This document shows positions 18,168-27,035 of a DNA stretch of 64,000 nucleotides, piece after piece; positions within the stretch are counted from its first letter, which is position 1; each line of letters opens with the position of its first letter. The stretch covers positions 806,001-870,000 of the forward strand of contig NZ_JAXLPB010000001.1 of the NCBI RefSeq assembly GCF_034321785.1, written 5' to 3'. A program made the translations under genes and the position numbers. The stretch comes from Fulvimarina uroteuthidis (GTDB lineage: Bacteria > Pseudomonadota > Alphaproteobacteria > Rhizobiales > Rhizobiaceae). The notes below the pieces were generated by a model that saw nothing but the letters and a program-made list of their open reading frames with translations, was not told the DNA's origin and did no database searches.

Positions 18168-20021
18168 TCAGTCCTCTCTCAACTCTTCGAAAATCTCGGG
18201 CCCCAGCATGATCTTGCCCCGATAGGGCAAGACCCCGGACAGATCGACCGGCGTCTTCGTCAGCGAGACGTGAGGCTGATAGTCGGGGAACCCGTGTTCG
18301 GCTCCGGCGTGAATGATGTCTTGGTGGCGCCATGACAGTTGCGACGATGCGAAAAGCAGAACGGCGGCCATGTTGCCGAGCGGCTCGACCGCACGTGGAC
18401 CGCCCTCGGCGATGGTCAGGGTGTCCTTGCCGTCGCTGCCATACTCGTTGGCGTTGCCGGCCTTGATCCAATCCACCGGCGCCCGGCTGTAGATCAGGGT
18501 GACGTGAAGATCGTCGACGATGTCCGTCATGCCCTGCGACTTCGCCCAAGCGGTGATCTCGGCCGCGTTCACCACGTCCCGGCGCACATAAAGCGTGCGA
18601 GGCGCGGCGTCATTGGCCGGAGTTTGCATCTGGGCCGGCACCGCTGGCGTCGACGCCGCGGTGATCTCTTCCTCGCTCGGCTCTTCCTCGATCGTTCCGC
18701 CATACTCGTCGATTGCGGCGTCGAGACCTGGAAGAGCGCCATCCTCAACCAGCCGGTTCGCGAGAGCCTTGGAAAGCGGTTCAAGCGCGATGAGAGGCTT
18801 GTCCTGGCCGCCGCCGATGATCTTGCGCGCGGCCTCCGCCGTCTTCGAGAACACCTCGGCGCGCTCTTTCTCGTTCAGCGTCCAGAGCGGCGACCATTCG
18901 AAATAGACGTCCTTCGGTCGTGACCCGAGCGCAGACCTGATGATGACCTCGTCGAGCCGGTGAAGCTGCGGGGCAAGCTCCGTGCGCTGGCGGGCTCCGA
19001 CGTTATCGTAATAGGTGATCAGCGCACTCTCGCCGTTCGATCCGAGACCAGATGGAGCCTCGCCGAGCAAGCGGATGGACGGGATGTCGGCCGCGCCGCA
19101 CGCGACTTGAAGATATTGGCGGATCAGTTCTGGCATCTGGGCGAAGCTGATCTGCTTCTGCTCCCACTTCTCGCCCTGGGCGTTGTCGCCCGACGAGCCG
19201 TTACCCTCCAACAGGAGCGTCGAGAACATCGACCGCATCTGCGTGGCATAGGTGAAGCGCTTCGTGATCGCCTTCTCGCCGGCATCGGTCGCGACGGCCT
19301 TGGACAGACCCGGCACGTAAATGATGTCCGTCTTCAGTTCGGGGATCAGCGCCGCGATGTGTCCCTGTGCTGACGTGGCGTTCTTGATCGCCGAATAGGC
19401 GACCTGCAGGACGCTATCGCCCCACTGTTCAGTCTGCCGACCGGCGTCCTGCAAAACCTCCATTCCAACGAACCGGACCATGCGCGAAGGGTGGACGCGA
19501 GAGACCGCGCCGTTGGTGCCTTGCACCTCGTACCATTCCGGCTCGCCATGAAGCGGGCTGGTAACGTCGCGGATCTGCTGGCCTATGGTGACCTCGTCGC
19601 GCCCGAGCACGTGGAGATATTCGAGGTCGCCCGCCTTGATTCTGGCAGGGTCAAGCGGTTCGGCATGGTCCGCACCGCGGATGCCGATGAAGATGGCAGC
19701 GCCACCGCGCAGGCGGGCCTTGCGGAGAGCGCGGTTGACCTTGCGGGCCACATCGATCAGCGGGGCTTTCTCGACCGCCTCTATGGCCTCGATCTGGGGC
19801 TTCTCCGCCTGCCAGTCGCGCCATTCGCGCGTCATGTCATTCGGGATGATGTCGACGATCTTGCGAGACAGCCAATCGGCCCGGTACATCGCCTCGAGTT
19901 CGCCAATGCTGATCTGGTCGAAACCAAACCCGATGCCCGCGCTTTTGTCCTGGGTCGTGCCGAGGCCAACGGCGCCGGCCATTCCGACGACGAAGCTGCG
20001 AAGGCTGTCAGCAAGCATCAT
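18168..20021 (-). CDS. Portal protein (DUF1073) with C-terminal 2H phosphoesterase (Acb1-like)
   Basis: A 617-residue protein. Residues 1-430 match the DUF1073 portal pattern: YRADWLSRKIVDIIPNDMTR, RGGAAIFIGIRGA, PSRMVRFVG and ISFAQMPELIRQYLQVACG. Residues about 475-617 form a second domain with two H-x-T/S motifs, LHVTLIYS (H506, T508) and PHVSLTKTP (H584, S586), the catalytic pair of 2H phosphoesterases. In phage T4 the Acb1 enzyme of this superfamily cuts the cyclic nucleotide signals of CBASS, and the portal-type domain is, to my recollection, catalogued as the Acb1-like N-terminal domain. Whether the two parts act in one protein or are separated is unknown. Two ATGs (20021, 20018) overlap the TerL stop. 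Confidence 0.85.
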   Translation of the reverse strand: MMLADSLRSFVVGMAGAVGLGTTQDKSAGIGFGFDQISIGELEAMYRADWLSRKIVDIIPNDMTREWRDWQAEKPQIEAIEAVEKAPLIDVARKVNRALRKARLRGGAAIFIGIRGADHAEPLDPARIKAGDLEYLHVLGRDEVTIGQQIRDVTSPLHGEPEWYEVQGTNGAVSRVHPSRMVRFVGMEVLQDAGRQTEQWGDSVLQVAYSAIKNATSAQGHIAALIPELKTDIIYVPGLSKAVATDAGEKAITKRFTYATQMRSMFSTLLLEGNGSSGDNAQGEKWEQKQISFAQMPELIRQYLQVACGAADIPSIRLLGEAPSGLGSNGESALITYYDNVGARQRTELAPQLHRLDEVIIRSALGSRPKDVYFEWSPLWTLNEKERAEVFSKTAEAARKIIGGGQDKPLIALEPLSKALANRLVEDGALPGLDAAIDEYGGTIEEEPSEEEITAASTPAVPAQMQTPANDAAPRTLYVRRDVVNAAEITAWAKSQGMTDIVDDLHVTLIYSRAPVDWIKAGNANEYGSDGKDTLTIAEGGPRAVEPLGNMAAVLLFASSQLSWRHQDIIHAGAEHGFPDYQPHVSLTKTPVDLSGVLPYRGKIMLGPEIFEELRED

Positions 20022-21256
20022 TCGACCACACCCAGCATGCCGTAATGGAAACCTTGTCGGATCATCGGGGAGACGGCGTAGCGAAGCGCGTCGATACCGT
20101 GATTGTGCGCGTCGACGATCGTCGGGAGAATGTCACCGGACAACCGATCGACCTTGTAGGAATAGAGCCGCATTTCGTCCTTGATGCCCTTGCATCGCGT
20201 GTGAACGACGATCTCGCGAAACGAGCGCAGGTATCGAATGCCGTCCTCGATACTGCCTTGCCACTTGTCGGTTGCGGTCGCCCTCGGCATCCCATGTCGG
20301 CTGATCAGTTCGATCGACCCGGGCGAAGCGCTGTCCCACCGGGACACGTATTCGGCATATCCGGGGATCTTCTCTTCGACGAACGCCGCCGTCCCATCGA
20401 GCGCAAGCTGCTTGGCGAATGCCTCGTGGCTCACATAGAGCCGGTCTCCGTCGATGTAGCACCGCACGGCCGCCGTCGGATCTTGGGAGAACCCGAAGTC
20501 ACCGCCCTGGTATGGCCCGTCCCATGACGGGTTGATCTCGAAATCATCGACACGCCACTTGCCGGCGAACACCTGAGCGTCGGAATTGATGAGGTGCGCG
20601 CCTTCCCAGATGTGCGCGTAGGTGTTCGGGTCGAGCCGCGCCAGATCGTTCAGGCGCTCTTCGTCCAAGACGTCGGGGAACCACGGATTGTCCGTGTAAT
20701 TGATCTGGACGATCTTCGAATTGTCGGGCGGCGCCTTGATAAACCGGTTGTGCGTCGGGCTGTCCGGTTTCTCCGGGTTCCACGTCACCCATATTTCGGA
20801 CCCGTCCTCGCGAACGGTCGGAATGAGCTTTCGCCATGCCGTCTCGGAAACGTCCTCGGCCTCGTCGATCCATGCAACGATGATCCGCGCCTTGGACTTC
20901 AGGGATCCAACATTGTGGCGCAAGCCTGCGAATCGATAGTCGATCCGGCCCGGCAGGCCCTTTGTCCGAACGAACTTCTCGCCGATGTCGAACCACGGCG
21001 CCAGCCAGTCTGTCGCCTCGATCGCCGCCTTGATCTCGGGGAGCGAACTGTCGTCCAGCGAGTTGACGAACTCGCGGCCGCACAAGATGACACCGGACCG
21101 TCCCTCTGCCGCTGCCTGATATGCCTTCACGGCGGTCATCAGGGCAAAGGATCTGGTCTTGGCACTTCCGCGCCCGCCATGCGCCCCGCGGTATCGAGCG
21201 GGTCCGCTAAAGACGGGGATGAGTTTCGGCGGTAGCTCGACCTTAGCTGTCGTCAT
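20018..21256 (-). CDS. Terminase large subunit
   Basis: A 412-residue motor and nuclease for packaging. The Walker A-like AHGGRGSAKTRSF lies at about residues 25-37, Walker B IIVAWIDEAED near 125-135, and the coupling segment SEIWVTWNPEKP follows. The nuclease domain begins with YQGGDFGFSQDPTAAV and includes RWDSASPGSIELI and NHGIDALRYAV. The protein is short but contains both domains. It overlaps the small subunit gene by 14 bases. Confidence 0.93.
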   Translation of the reverse strand: MTTAKVELPPKLIPVFSGPARYRGAHGGRGSAKTRSFALMTAVKAYQAAAEGRSGVILCGREFVNSLDDSSLPEIKAAIEATDWLAPWFDIGEKFVRTKGLPGRIDYRFAGLRHNVGSLKSKARIIVAWIDEAEDVSETAWRKLIPTVREDGSEIWVTWNPEKPDSPTHNRFIKAPPDNSKIVQINYTDNPWFPDVLDEERLNDLARLDPNTYAHIWEGAHLINSDAQVFAGKWRVDDFEINPSWDGPYQGGDFGFSQDPTAAVRCYIDGDRLYVSHEAFAKQLALDGTAAFVEEKIPGYAEYVSRWDSASPGSIELISRHGMPRATATDKWQGSIEDGIRYLRSFREIVVHTRCKGIKDEMRLYSYKVDRLSGDILPTIVDAHNHGIDALRYAVSPMIRQGFHYGMLGVVE

Positions 21257-21551
21257 CGCCGGGGGCGACGAGTTCGATGCGGGTGGTGAGATTCAGCGGG
21301 GATCCATCCGGACCGGAATGCTCCATCGCCTGTGCCGGCTTGCCGAATGCCCGATCGAGGATCGCATTCGAAGCTGACACCCTGGCCGCCTCGCTTTCGC
21401 CGGTCATCGCGATCTGATGAAGGACGCCCATTGCGTCGTCGGCATAGCCGCGCGCCAGTTCTGCAATCGTTGCCTTCTGCCCCAACGTGGCAGCGTCTTG
21501 ATTGCCCTTTTTGCGCCCAGCACCGGGGCGCTTGCCACCGCGCTGCGCCAT
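21243..21551 (-). CDS. Terminase small subunit
   Basis: A 102-residue protein starting MAQRGGKRPGAGRKKGN, the basic N-terminus common in small terminase subunits, followed by helices with ARGYADDAMGVLHQIA. It would bind the packaging site and recruit the large subunit encoded next to it. The start is preceded by AAAGGAAA. The gene lies downstream of a terminator-like hairpin at 21591-21609. Confidence 0.78.
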   Translation of the reverse strand: MAQRGGKRPGAGRKKGNQDAATLGQKATIAELARGYADDAMGVLHQIAMTGESEAARVSASNAILDRAFGKPAQAMEHSGPDGSPLNLTTRIELVAPGDDDS

Positions 21552-21583
21552 TTTGATTTCCTTTGAAAAAATTCAAACCTGAC

Positions 21584-21609
21584 AACAAAAGCCCCGCTTT
21601 TCGCGAGGC
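21584..21609 (-). terminator. Intrinsic terminator before the packaging genes
   Basis: On the minus strand GCCTCGC, loop GAAAA and GCGGGGC (21609-21591, with one G-T pair) precede TTTTGTTG. It lies between the NusG-like gene and the small terminase gene. A palindromic GCAGAAATTCTG stretch is near 21619-21632. The rest of 21552-21745 shows no gene. Confidence 0.65.
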
Positions 21610-21745
21610 AAAGTTGCACAGAATTTCTGCATAGCTTCGCACATCGCCCCGCGCTACGCCTCGCTGGGGTCATCCGTCGCTAGAACTCTTTCGGGCCTCG
21701 GAAGGCGGGATGGTCTCTGGACGAATGTGCTATCGGATGAAGTTT

Positions 21746-22447
21746 CTAAGCGGCCTTCAGGAGATCGTCAAGAGGAACTACGGTTTCCTCGATCTTTCCG
21801 AACGCCTGGGTGATGACACGAGCCGCGTTCCTGCCTTCCAGTGCCGTGATCGCCGCAACGAATCCCTCGAACGCGCCAGACGCCAGAACGACAGGCTCGG
21901 TTGAAACCCTAACGCCTCTGCCCTTCAGCCATTTCTTCCGACGCTTGCGAAACTCTAGATCCTGTTCCAGCCAGTGGGATGCTTCCATCCGGCGGATGGC
22001 CTCGATGTCGCGATTGGAAATCGAGATCGGCGGGCACCAGTCACCCATCGGCAAGACACCCGCCACGCCGTCGCAGTCTCGGATCAGTCCGACGTCCGGC
22101 ATCCCTGCATCCAGAAGCGCGAACACGTAGCCGACGATGAAGGGTGTGGTGCGAAGGATCGGCCGCTTCGACCGGGCGTCGTAGAGGCGCTTTCGATAGA
22201 CTGGAGCGTAGGCGTGAACGCCGATCCGCAACATGGCCTCGATCGCCCGCATCTCGCATTGGGGATTGGTCTTGACGATGAACCATGCCTTACCAGCCAG
22301 GTCGGGCATCGAAATGAAATCACCGATCCGCCGATTGTGTTTCCTGGCGAGAGCGGCAATCCGCCCGCTTCGACCGACCGACTCATAGGTCCGAACGATC
22401 GCCGTGTATGGCCGACCAATTTCCGGCTTCGTCTTCGTGTCTGGCAT
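21746..22447 (-). CDS. NusG-family transcription antitermination protein
   Basis: The start at 22447 (MPDTKTKPEIGRPY) follows the last in-frame upstream segment that looks untranslated. Residues about 60-150 carry the NGN pattern: AWFIVKTNPQCEMRAIEAML, GVHAYAPVYRKR and PFIVGYVFALLD. The C-terminal part has a KOW-like stretch, VVLASGAFEGFVAAI, with GRNAARVITQAFGK after it. Known NusG paralogues (RfaH, LoaP) bind RNA polymerase and let it pass terminators. The gene heads the late operon, which contains several terminator hairpins, so a late-gene antiterminator is likely. Confidence 0.82.
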   Translation of the reverse strand: MPDTKTKPEIGRPYTAIVRTYESVGRSGRIAALARKHNRRIGDFISMPDLAGKAWFIVKTNPQCEMRAIEAMLRIGVHAYAPVYRKRLYDARSKRPILRTTPFIVGYVFALLDAGMPDVGLIRDCDGVAGVLPMGDWCPPISISNRDIEAIRRMEASHWLEQDLEFRKRRKKWLKGRGVRVSTEPVVLASGAFEGFVAAITALEGRNAARVITQAFGKIEETVVPLDDLLKAA

Positions 22448-22523
22448 TCTCGGCTTCCTCGATTTGATCAAATGGAAGCCTGCGGTGGTGCACTGACGAG
22501 GATGGCAGAGGGCGAATGGGAAG

Positions 22524-22796
22524 GCAAGGTGGGGAATGGCAAGTGGGGCGAGTGGCAACTGGCACTTTACAGTCCCCAATATATACCCATCCCCACGTGC
22601 ATTTCATGCTGATTTATGCAACCTATTCGTTAAATCGTCGGACTATTCACCATCTAGTGTCACTTGAGCCACTTGATAATAATGTATGTATTTCAGTGCT
22701 TTGAGCCTAACCAAGTGGCAACTCAAGTGGCACCGACTGGAGCCACTTGCTATCGGTCAAGTGGCTCAAGTGGCACCAAGCGGCACCGCAAGAGGC
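22524..22796. repeat. Cluster of CAAGTGGC repeats (origin or regulator site candidate)
   Basis: The 375-base gap between the NusG-like and primase genes has no gene. It contains direct copies of CAAGTGGC at 22712, 22724, 22758 and 22767, near copies at 22540, 22777 (CAAGCGGC) and 22789 (CAAGAGGC), and inverted copies GCCACTTG at 22668 and 22742 with a partial one at 22660. A stretch near 22610-22700 is clearly AT-rich. Repeats next to AT-rich DNA beside a primase/helicase gene look like an iteron origin; promoter operators are the alternative. Confidence 0.6.
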
Positions 22797-22800
22797 ACCA

Positions 22801-22822
22801 AAGAAAAACGGCCCGAAGGCCG
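22801..22822 (-). terminator. Intrinsic terminator after the primase/helicase gene
   Basis: On the minus strand a perfect 5-base stem CGGCC-TTCG-GGCCG (22822-22809) with a UUCG tetraloop is followed by TTTTTCTT. It starts directly after the stop codon at 22823-22825. Confidence 0.8.
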
Positions 22823-25156
22823 CTAATTTCCAGTCAGGTACCACCGCTTTGGATGCCCTCCGTCATCGCGCTTTATCTCATCGACGGTGATGACGCCGCT
22901 GTCCGCCATGTGCGTCAGCAAGTCCTTCAGGTCCCGGCTGCGCATGTGCTTCATGCTCCGATAGATCGCTCGATATTCAAGCCTCCCGCCCTTCTCTCGG
23001 ATCATGCGAGCAATCTTCTGCCAGTTCGCCTCCTGGTCATTCTCAGCCATGAAATCGGCCGCCCCTGCAATCATCGTGTCCGCGGATCGGCTTGCCAGCG
23101 TCATTCCATATTGCAGGTCTTCGAGATCAACCGTCTCAGACCCCCTTCCGATGGCAACGATGGTCGCAATTCGAACTGCCATCTCCGCCGTTCTGCCTCG
23201 AAGATCGGCCTGCGCCGGGTCGTCGGACATCAGGTCCTCAACCTGTTTCCTGTATTTTTTCCAAGCATCGCCGGCACCTTGTCCCCATGTCATATTCACC
23301 ATGGAATCGGGGGCGGTCGTGGGGTCGAAATCAGCATTGTTCCGCTGGGATGCGTGCATCGTCCCCGATGCATTGTAGATGTCTTTGATTTGATCAATCA
23401 GCGATTTTGGGACGAGATCCCTTTGCGCTTGAGGATCGACGAATTTCGGCCGCCGCTCACCCTCCACGATCAGAAATCGATTGAGCGTTCCGTCGGCAAC
23501 CGCCCCGTTCTCGAGCGCGGTATAGAATTGTTCGTGCGTAGACGCCCCGAACAGCGACAGGTGCGGCGCCGAAAGCGCTATACCCTCTCTGTCGGCCCAT
23601 TCCGCCGTTCTCGCCTGGTCGAAGTTTGCACCCCACAAGCTCCTCAGAACCTTGGGGATTGCTCGGGCATGAATGGACCCCTTACGATCGAACACCCGGC
23701 GCATGAAGTCGCCGAACTCGTCCATGGGGGCGAGAACCAAAGCCCTGCGCGTCATCAAGTTGACGACCGACGAGAACGACATGAACTCGTCCGGCCCCAG
23801 ATGATGACCAAGCGCCGCGGCATTCATGATGCGGCCGATTTGCTTGAGCGGCGTGTCCTTGCCCTGTGCGGTTGGGGCCAAGGCCAGAGCATAGAGCGCT
23901 GTTCCACCTCCCTCTGGACCTCGGAATTGACGGCCCGCCACGCACCCCACGACCGTAATTGCGGCAACGATCGAGATGGCTGGCTGAGGCTTGGTCGCCG
24001 TGGAAACGATCCATTTGGCGATATCCCCCACGAGGCCGGGTGGATAATCAAGCTTCGTCTGAGCAGGTGGATCCGTCTCCGTCGATGGATCATCGATCAC
24101 CACCCCGTCCTGATCGACCAACGTCCCGTCATCGGTTTCTGTCAGATACCGAACGGGCGCCATGCCGACTGCTCGCGGCGCCTTGATCGTCCGCGCCACC
24201 TCCCGGCCGTGCATCACCATTGCCGCCCACTCCGGGTCTTCCGGCATATGGGCGATGCGAATGGCCGACAGATCGGCGCCGTTGTCTCTAGCGAGAGCCG
24301 CAAGGGTCGCGCCGGTGACGCCGGTCGACCTGAACGACGCCCACTTCTTCTCGACCTCGCCCGGCTTGTATTTCGAGCCCATGCGGCTCCAGTTGTCGGC
24401 GATCGCCAGCCCCTCGGCGGATCCTCCCGTCGCGGCGTGAACGGCCATCAGCGCGTTCAGCCAATCGTCATAGGGGCTGTCGGCCGGGATGGCGCTCAAC
24501 AGATGGTCGATCTCGGAAAGACCCGTCGGGGAATTGGCCGTGTACTCGCCGAGGCGCAAGGGGATGACGTCGCGCGCCTGGTCGGCGCTGCCGATGACCT
24601 CGGACGCCGCCGCCAGAAACGCCCCTACCTGATCCTCGGTCACTTCCGTCAGCTCGTCAGCCGGCCAATCCTCGAGCGCCCGGTCCCATTGCAGGTCGAC
24701 GCCGCTCGGGTGTTTGCCGTAGGCGACGAACTGCTGTCCCTTGCCCAGCACCTCGACCTTGCCCATCGCGCCCTTGATCGAACGCTTGCCCGGCTCCCCC
24801 TGGGCGGCCCGGTAGACCATCAGCCGGCGGCCGCTGTTCTCGCGGTGCCGGGTTGGCGCTCGCCCGAGCATTTCGCCGGCCATGCGCAACAGACGATCGG
24901 AGACGGATTGGTCGTCGACGTCGAGATCGATGACACGATATCCGTTCGCCATGACGCCGGTGTTCATGGCGTCCCCATCCGGCGCGCGCTTGACGCAAGT
25001 CGGCGGATCCAGAAGCGCCTCGCGCTGCCATGCGAACCCCTTGGGCTGCTTGCCCGGCGAGTTCACCCGCGCGTCGATATTATAGACGGCGAGAGGCCGG
25101 TAGCCCGACCTCCAGAGCGCTTCGCGCTGCGATGTGATGTCCTCTGCCGCACTCAT
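22823..25156 (-). CDS. Bifunctional primase-polymerase/helicase-like replication protein
   Basis: A 777-residue protein starting at ATG 25156, which overlaps the methyltransferase stop (TGATG). Residues 1-200 match the Prim-Pol pattern: YRPLAVYNIDARVNSPGKQP, NTGVMANGYRVIDLDVDD (metal-binding DxD) and QQFVAYGKHPSGVDLQW. A PriCT-type stretch follows (PADSPYDDWLNALMAVHAA, WSRMGSKYKPGEVEKKW). The C-terminal half looks like a DUF3987 helicase: LALAPTAQGKDTPLKQIG near 420 is a Walker A-like loop. It would prime and unwind at the phage origin. Confidence 0.85.
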   Translation of the reverse strand: MSAAEDITSQREALWRSGYRPLAVYNIDARVNSPGKQPKGFAWQREALLDPPTCVKRAPDGDAMNTGVMANGYRVIDLDVDDQSVSDRLLRMAGEMLGRAPTRHRENSGRRLMVYRAAQGEPGKRSIKGAMGKVEVLGKGQQFVAYGKHPSGVDLQWDRALEDWPADELTEVTEDQVGAFLAAASEVIGSADQARDVIPLRLGEYTANSPTGLSEIDHLLSAIPADSPYDDWLNALMAVHAATGGSAEGLAIADNWSRMGSKYKPGEVEKKWASFRSTGVTGATLAALARDNGADLSAIRIAHMPEDPEWAAMVMHGREVARTIKAPRAVGMAPVRYLTETDDGTLVDQDGVVIDDPSTETDPPAQTKLDYPPGLVGDIAKWIVSTATKPQPAISIVAAITVVGCVAGRQFRGPEGGGTALYALALAPTAQGKDTPLKQIGRIMNAAALGHHLGPDEFMSFSSVVNLMTRRALVLAPMDEFGDFMRRVFDRKGSIHARAIPKVLRSLWGANFDQARTAEWADREGIALSAPHLSLFGASTHEQFYTALENGAVADGTLNRFLIVEGERRPKFVDPQAQRDLVPKSLIDQIKDIYNASGTMHASQRNNADFDPTTAPDSMVNMTWGQGAGDAWKKYRKQVEDLMSDDPAQADLRGRTAEMAVRIATIVAIGRGSETVDLEDLQYGMTLASRSADTMIAGAADFMAENDQEANWQKIARMIREKGGRLEYRAIYRSMKHMRSRDLKDLLTHMADSGVITVDEIKRDDGGHPKRWYLTGN

Positions 25157-26688
25157 CACGCTGCCCTCTCTCGTTCAATTTCAGACGCGATGCGCTCGAC
25201 CATTTCGATCCGCTGACCAATCCAAGCCATGCAGTTCACCGCCATGGAATTTCCGAGGGCCTTGTACCGTGGCCCGTCCGCAGCAGGCTTGCCGTTGCGC
25301 AAGATCGCCGTGTAGCCGTCCTTAAATCCCTGAAGTCTTTCACACTCGGTTGGGGTCAGGCGGCGCACCGCCCATCCAGCGGACACTGCCTGCACTTCGG
25401 CGCGAGCCTCGAGCGTGTAGGAAATGCCTTCTTGCACACCGACCCCATCAGGGCCGCTGGAAGGGTTCTCACGGAAGGCCCCGGCTTGAATGGCATGTGC
25501 GACCGAATGCGCAGCACCGGCGTCAAGCGTCGGGGCGTGTTCCTCGTAGACGTTGAAACCGGTATCCCGCAGGCTGACGCGGCCTTCGGCGTCGGTGCTT
25601 GGCGTCTTGGCCTCACCCGACCGGGAAGCGTCACTGCGAAGGCCGTAGGCGATGGCTTGCGCCTGCGGCGAAGAAGATCCCAATGGTCCAGATCGGTCGA
25701 AGGTGACTTCCGGATCCTCGCGCGAGTTGAAGGCTATGGCCCCCACGCCGATGCCAGCCCGGCCCCCATTGGGCGTCAGGACCGCGTTGGCAGTACCATC
25801 TTGTCGGTATTCGAGATCGTGCCCGCCATTGCGGCCCCGGATGGCGAGGGTACAAGGATGCTCGACGGGGACAATCGGCGTCCCGCGCCCCGTCCCGTCC
25901 TCGCTGGCGTCAAACCCTTCCCCTCGCAGGGAATGGGCAATCATCGTCTCAGTTTCGTAATCCTGCCGACCCATGCCGCCTGCGTTCAGGCAATGTGCCA
26001 CATTGCCTGTCGAGGAAATCAGCCCTCCGTCGCAGTCGAAATCGGTTCCAAGTCCGCCACCGCCTGTAGGGCGAGCGCTAATTGTGGGGGCAACGACTTG
26101 CCCCGCTTTTCGGCGCGGCGCAGTATGCCCGAACACGCTTTCGGGCTCAGAAAGAACCGCTGCGGCACGTCGCCAGTCTCCAAGATATCCGACAACGAAC
26201 ACACGCCGTCGTCTTTGCGGGACGGCCCTCTCCAGCCCGTCCACTCGGACATACTGCGCGTCCAGCACTCTGTAGCACCACCCGTACCCCAGTTGCCCCA
26301 AGCCTGCGAGAAAGGCTCCAAAATCCCTTCCTCCGTCAGATGACAGGACGCCAGGGACATTCTCCCAGACGACATAGCGAGGCCGGTATCGATCAGCGAT
26401 TGCAAGGTAGGTAAGGGCGAGGTTTCCCCGAGGGTCAGCAAGCCCCTTACGAAGTCCGGCGACGGAGAACGACTGGCAGGGCGTTCCTCCAACGAGAATA
26501 TCGATAGTTGCATCGGGCCAATCCTTGAACTTGGTCATGTCGCCGAGGTTCGGCACATCGGGGTAATGGTGGGCGAGAACTTCGGACGGGAACTTCTCGA
26601 TCTCGGACAGAAAAGCCGCCTTCCAGCCAAGCGGCCCCCAGGCGACGGATGCGGCTTCGATACCGCTGCACACAGAACCGTAGATCAT
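25156..26688 (-). CDS. DNA cytosine C5-methyltransferase
   Basis: The start is ATG 26688, overlapping the upstream stop (TGATG). Motifs in order: MIYGSVCSGIEAASVAWG (motif I), GGTPCQSFSVAGLRKG with catalytic Cys 71 (motif IV), YVVWENVPGVLSS (VI), VPQRRRRVFVVGYLG (VIII), then a variable target-recognition region of about 240 residues and RRLTPTECERLQGF with YKALGNSMAVNCMAW (IX-X). The protein is 510 residues long, complete. No restriction endonuclease gene is next to it, so it probably protects phage DNA. Confidence 0.93.
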   Translation of the reverse strand: MIYGSVCSGIEAASVAWGPLGWKAAFLSEIEKFPSEVLAHHYPDVPNLGDMTKFKDWPDATIDILVGGTPCQSFSVAGLRKGLADPRGNLALTYLAIADRYRPRYVVWENVPGVLSSDGGRDFGAFLAGLGQLGYGWCYRVLDAQYVRVDGLERAVPQRRRRVFVVGYLGDWRRAAAVLSEPESVFGHTAPRRKAGQVVAPTISARPTGGGGLGTDFDCDGGLISSTGNVAHCLNAGGMGRQDYETETMIAHSLRGEGFDASEDGTGRGTPIVPVEHPCTLAIRGRNGGHDLEYRQDGTANAVLTPNGGRAGIGVGAIAFNSREDPEVTFDRSGPLGSSSPQAQAIAYGLRSDASRSGEAKTPSTDAEGRVSLRDTGFNVYEEHAPTLDAGAAHSVAHAIQAGAFRENPSSGPDGVGVQEGISYTLEARAEVQAVSAGWAVRRLTPTECERLQGFKDGYTAILRNGKPAADGPRYKALGNSMAVNCMAWIGQRIEMVERIASEIERERAA

Positions 26689-27035
26689 CAGAATGGTGCC
26701 TCGTTCTTCAGCCGGCCCTTCATGGCCTCGTGATATTCGGAGAAGACAGACGCCATCGCTTCTTCGAACTCGGTTTGATCGAACTCGCGAAAGTCCGTCT
26801 TGCCGATCCGGTCGCAATAGCGTTCGAGGGCATGGCCGGCGTCAGCGTGCGCCAGTCGCTCGATGCGGTTGAATTCGTCGTTCGGCATCTCGTATGTCTC
26901 TCTTGCAACCTGGATGCATTCCGGATCCTCGCAGACCCATGCGATGGGGCGCTTCGCCCCTTTCGGAGCGTAGCCGTACCCTTGCGCGTAGCGTGCGCAG
27001 ACGGCGCACACGGCCTCGTCAAAGCGATGGGGCAT
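26688..27035 (-). CDS. Small Cys-containing phage protein, 115 aa
   Basis: Start chosen at 27035 (MPHRFDEAVCAVCARYAQGY). Two Cys pairs near the start (CAVC and CEDPEC) suggest a metal-binding finger, with YGYAPKGAKRPIAWVCEDPE between them. The rest is acidic and helical. It may belong to the DUF6511 group common in rhizobial phages, which is a guess. It overlaps its neighbours on both sides. Confidence 0.6.
   Translation of the reverse strand: MPHRFDEAVCAVCARYAQGYGYAPKGAKRPIAWVCEDPECIQVARETYEMPNDEFNRIERLAHADAGHALERYCDRIGKTDFREFDQTEFEEAMASVFSEYHEAMKGRLKNEAPF

Noticed and set aside
22664..25216. An 850-codon plus-strand open frame
   Set aside because: It is antisense to the primase/helicase gene, Arg/His/Pro-rich and without domain motifs; long antisense frames are common in GC-rich DNA.
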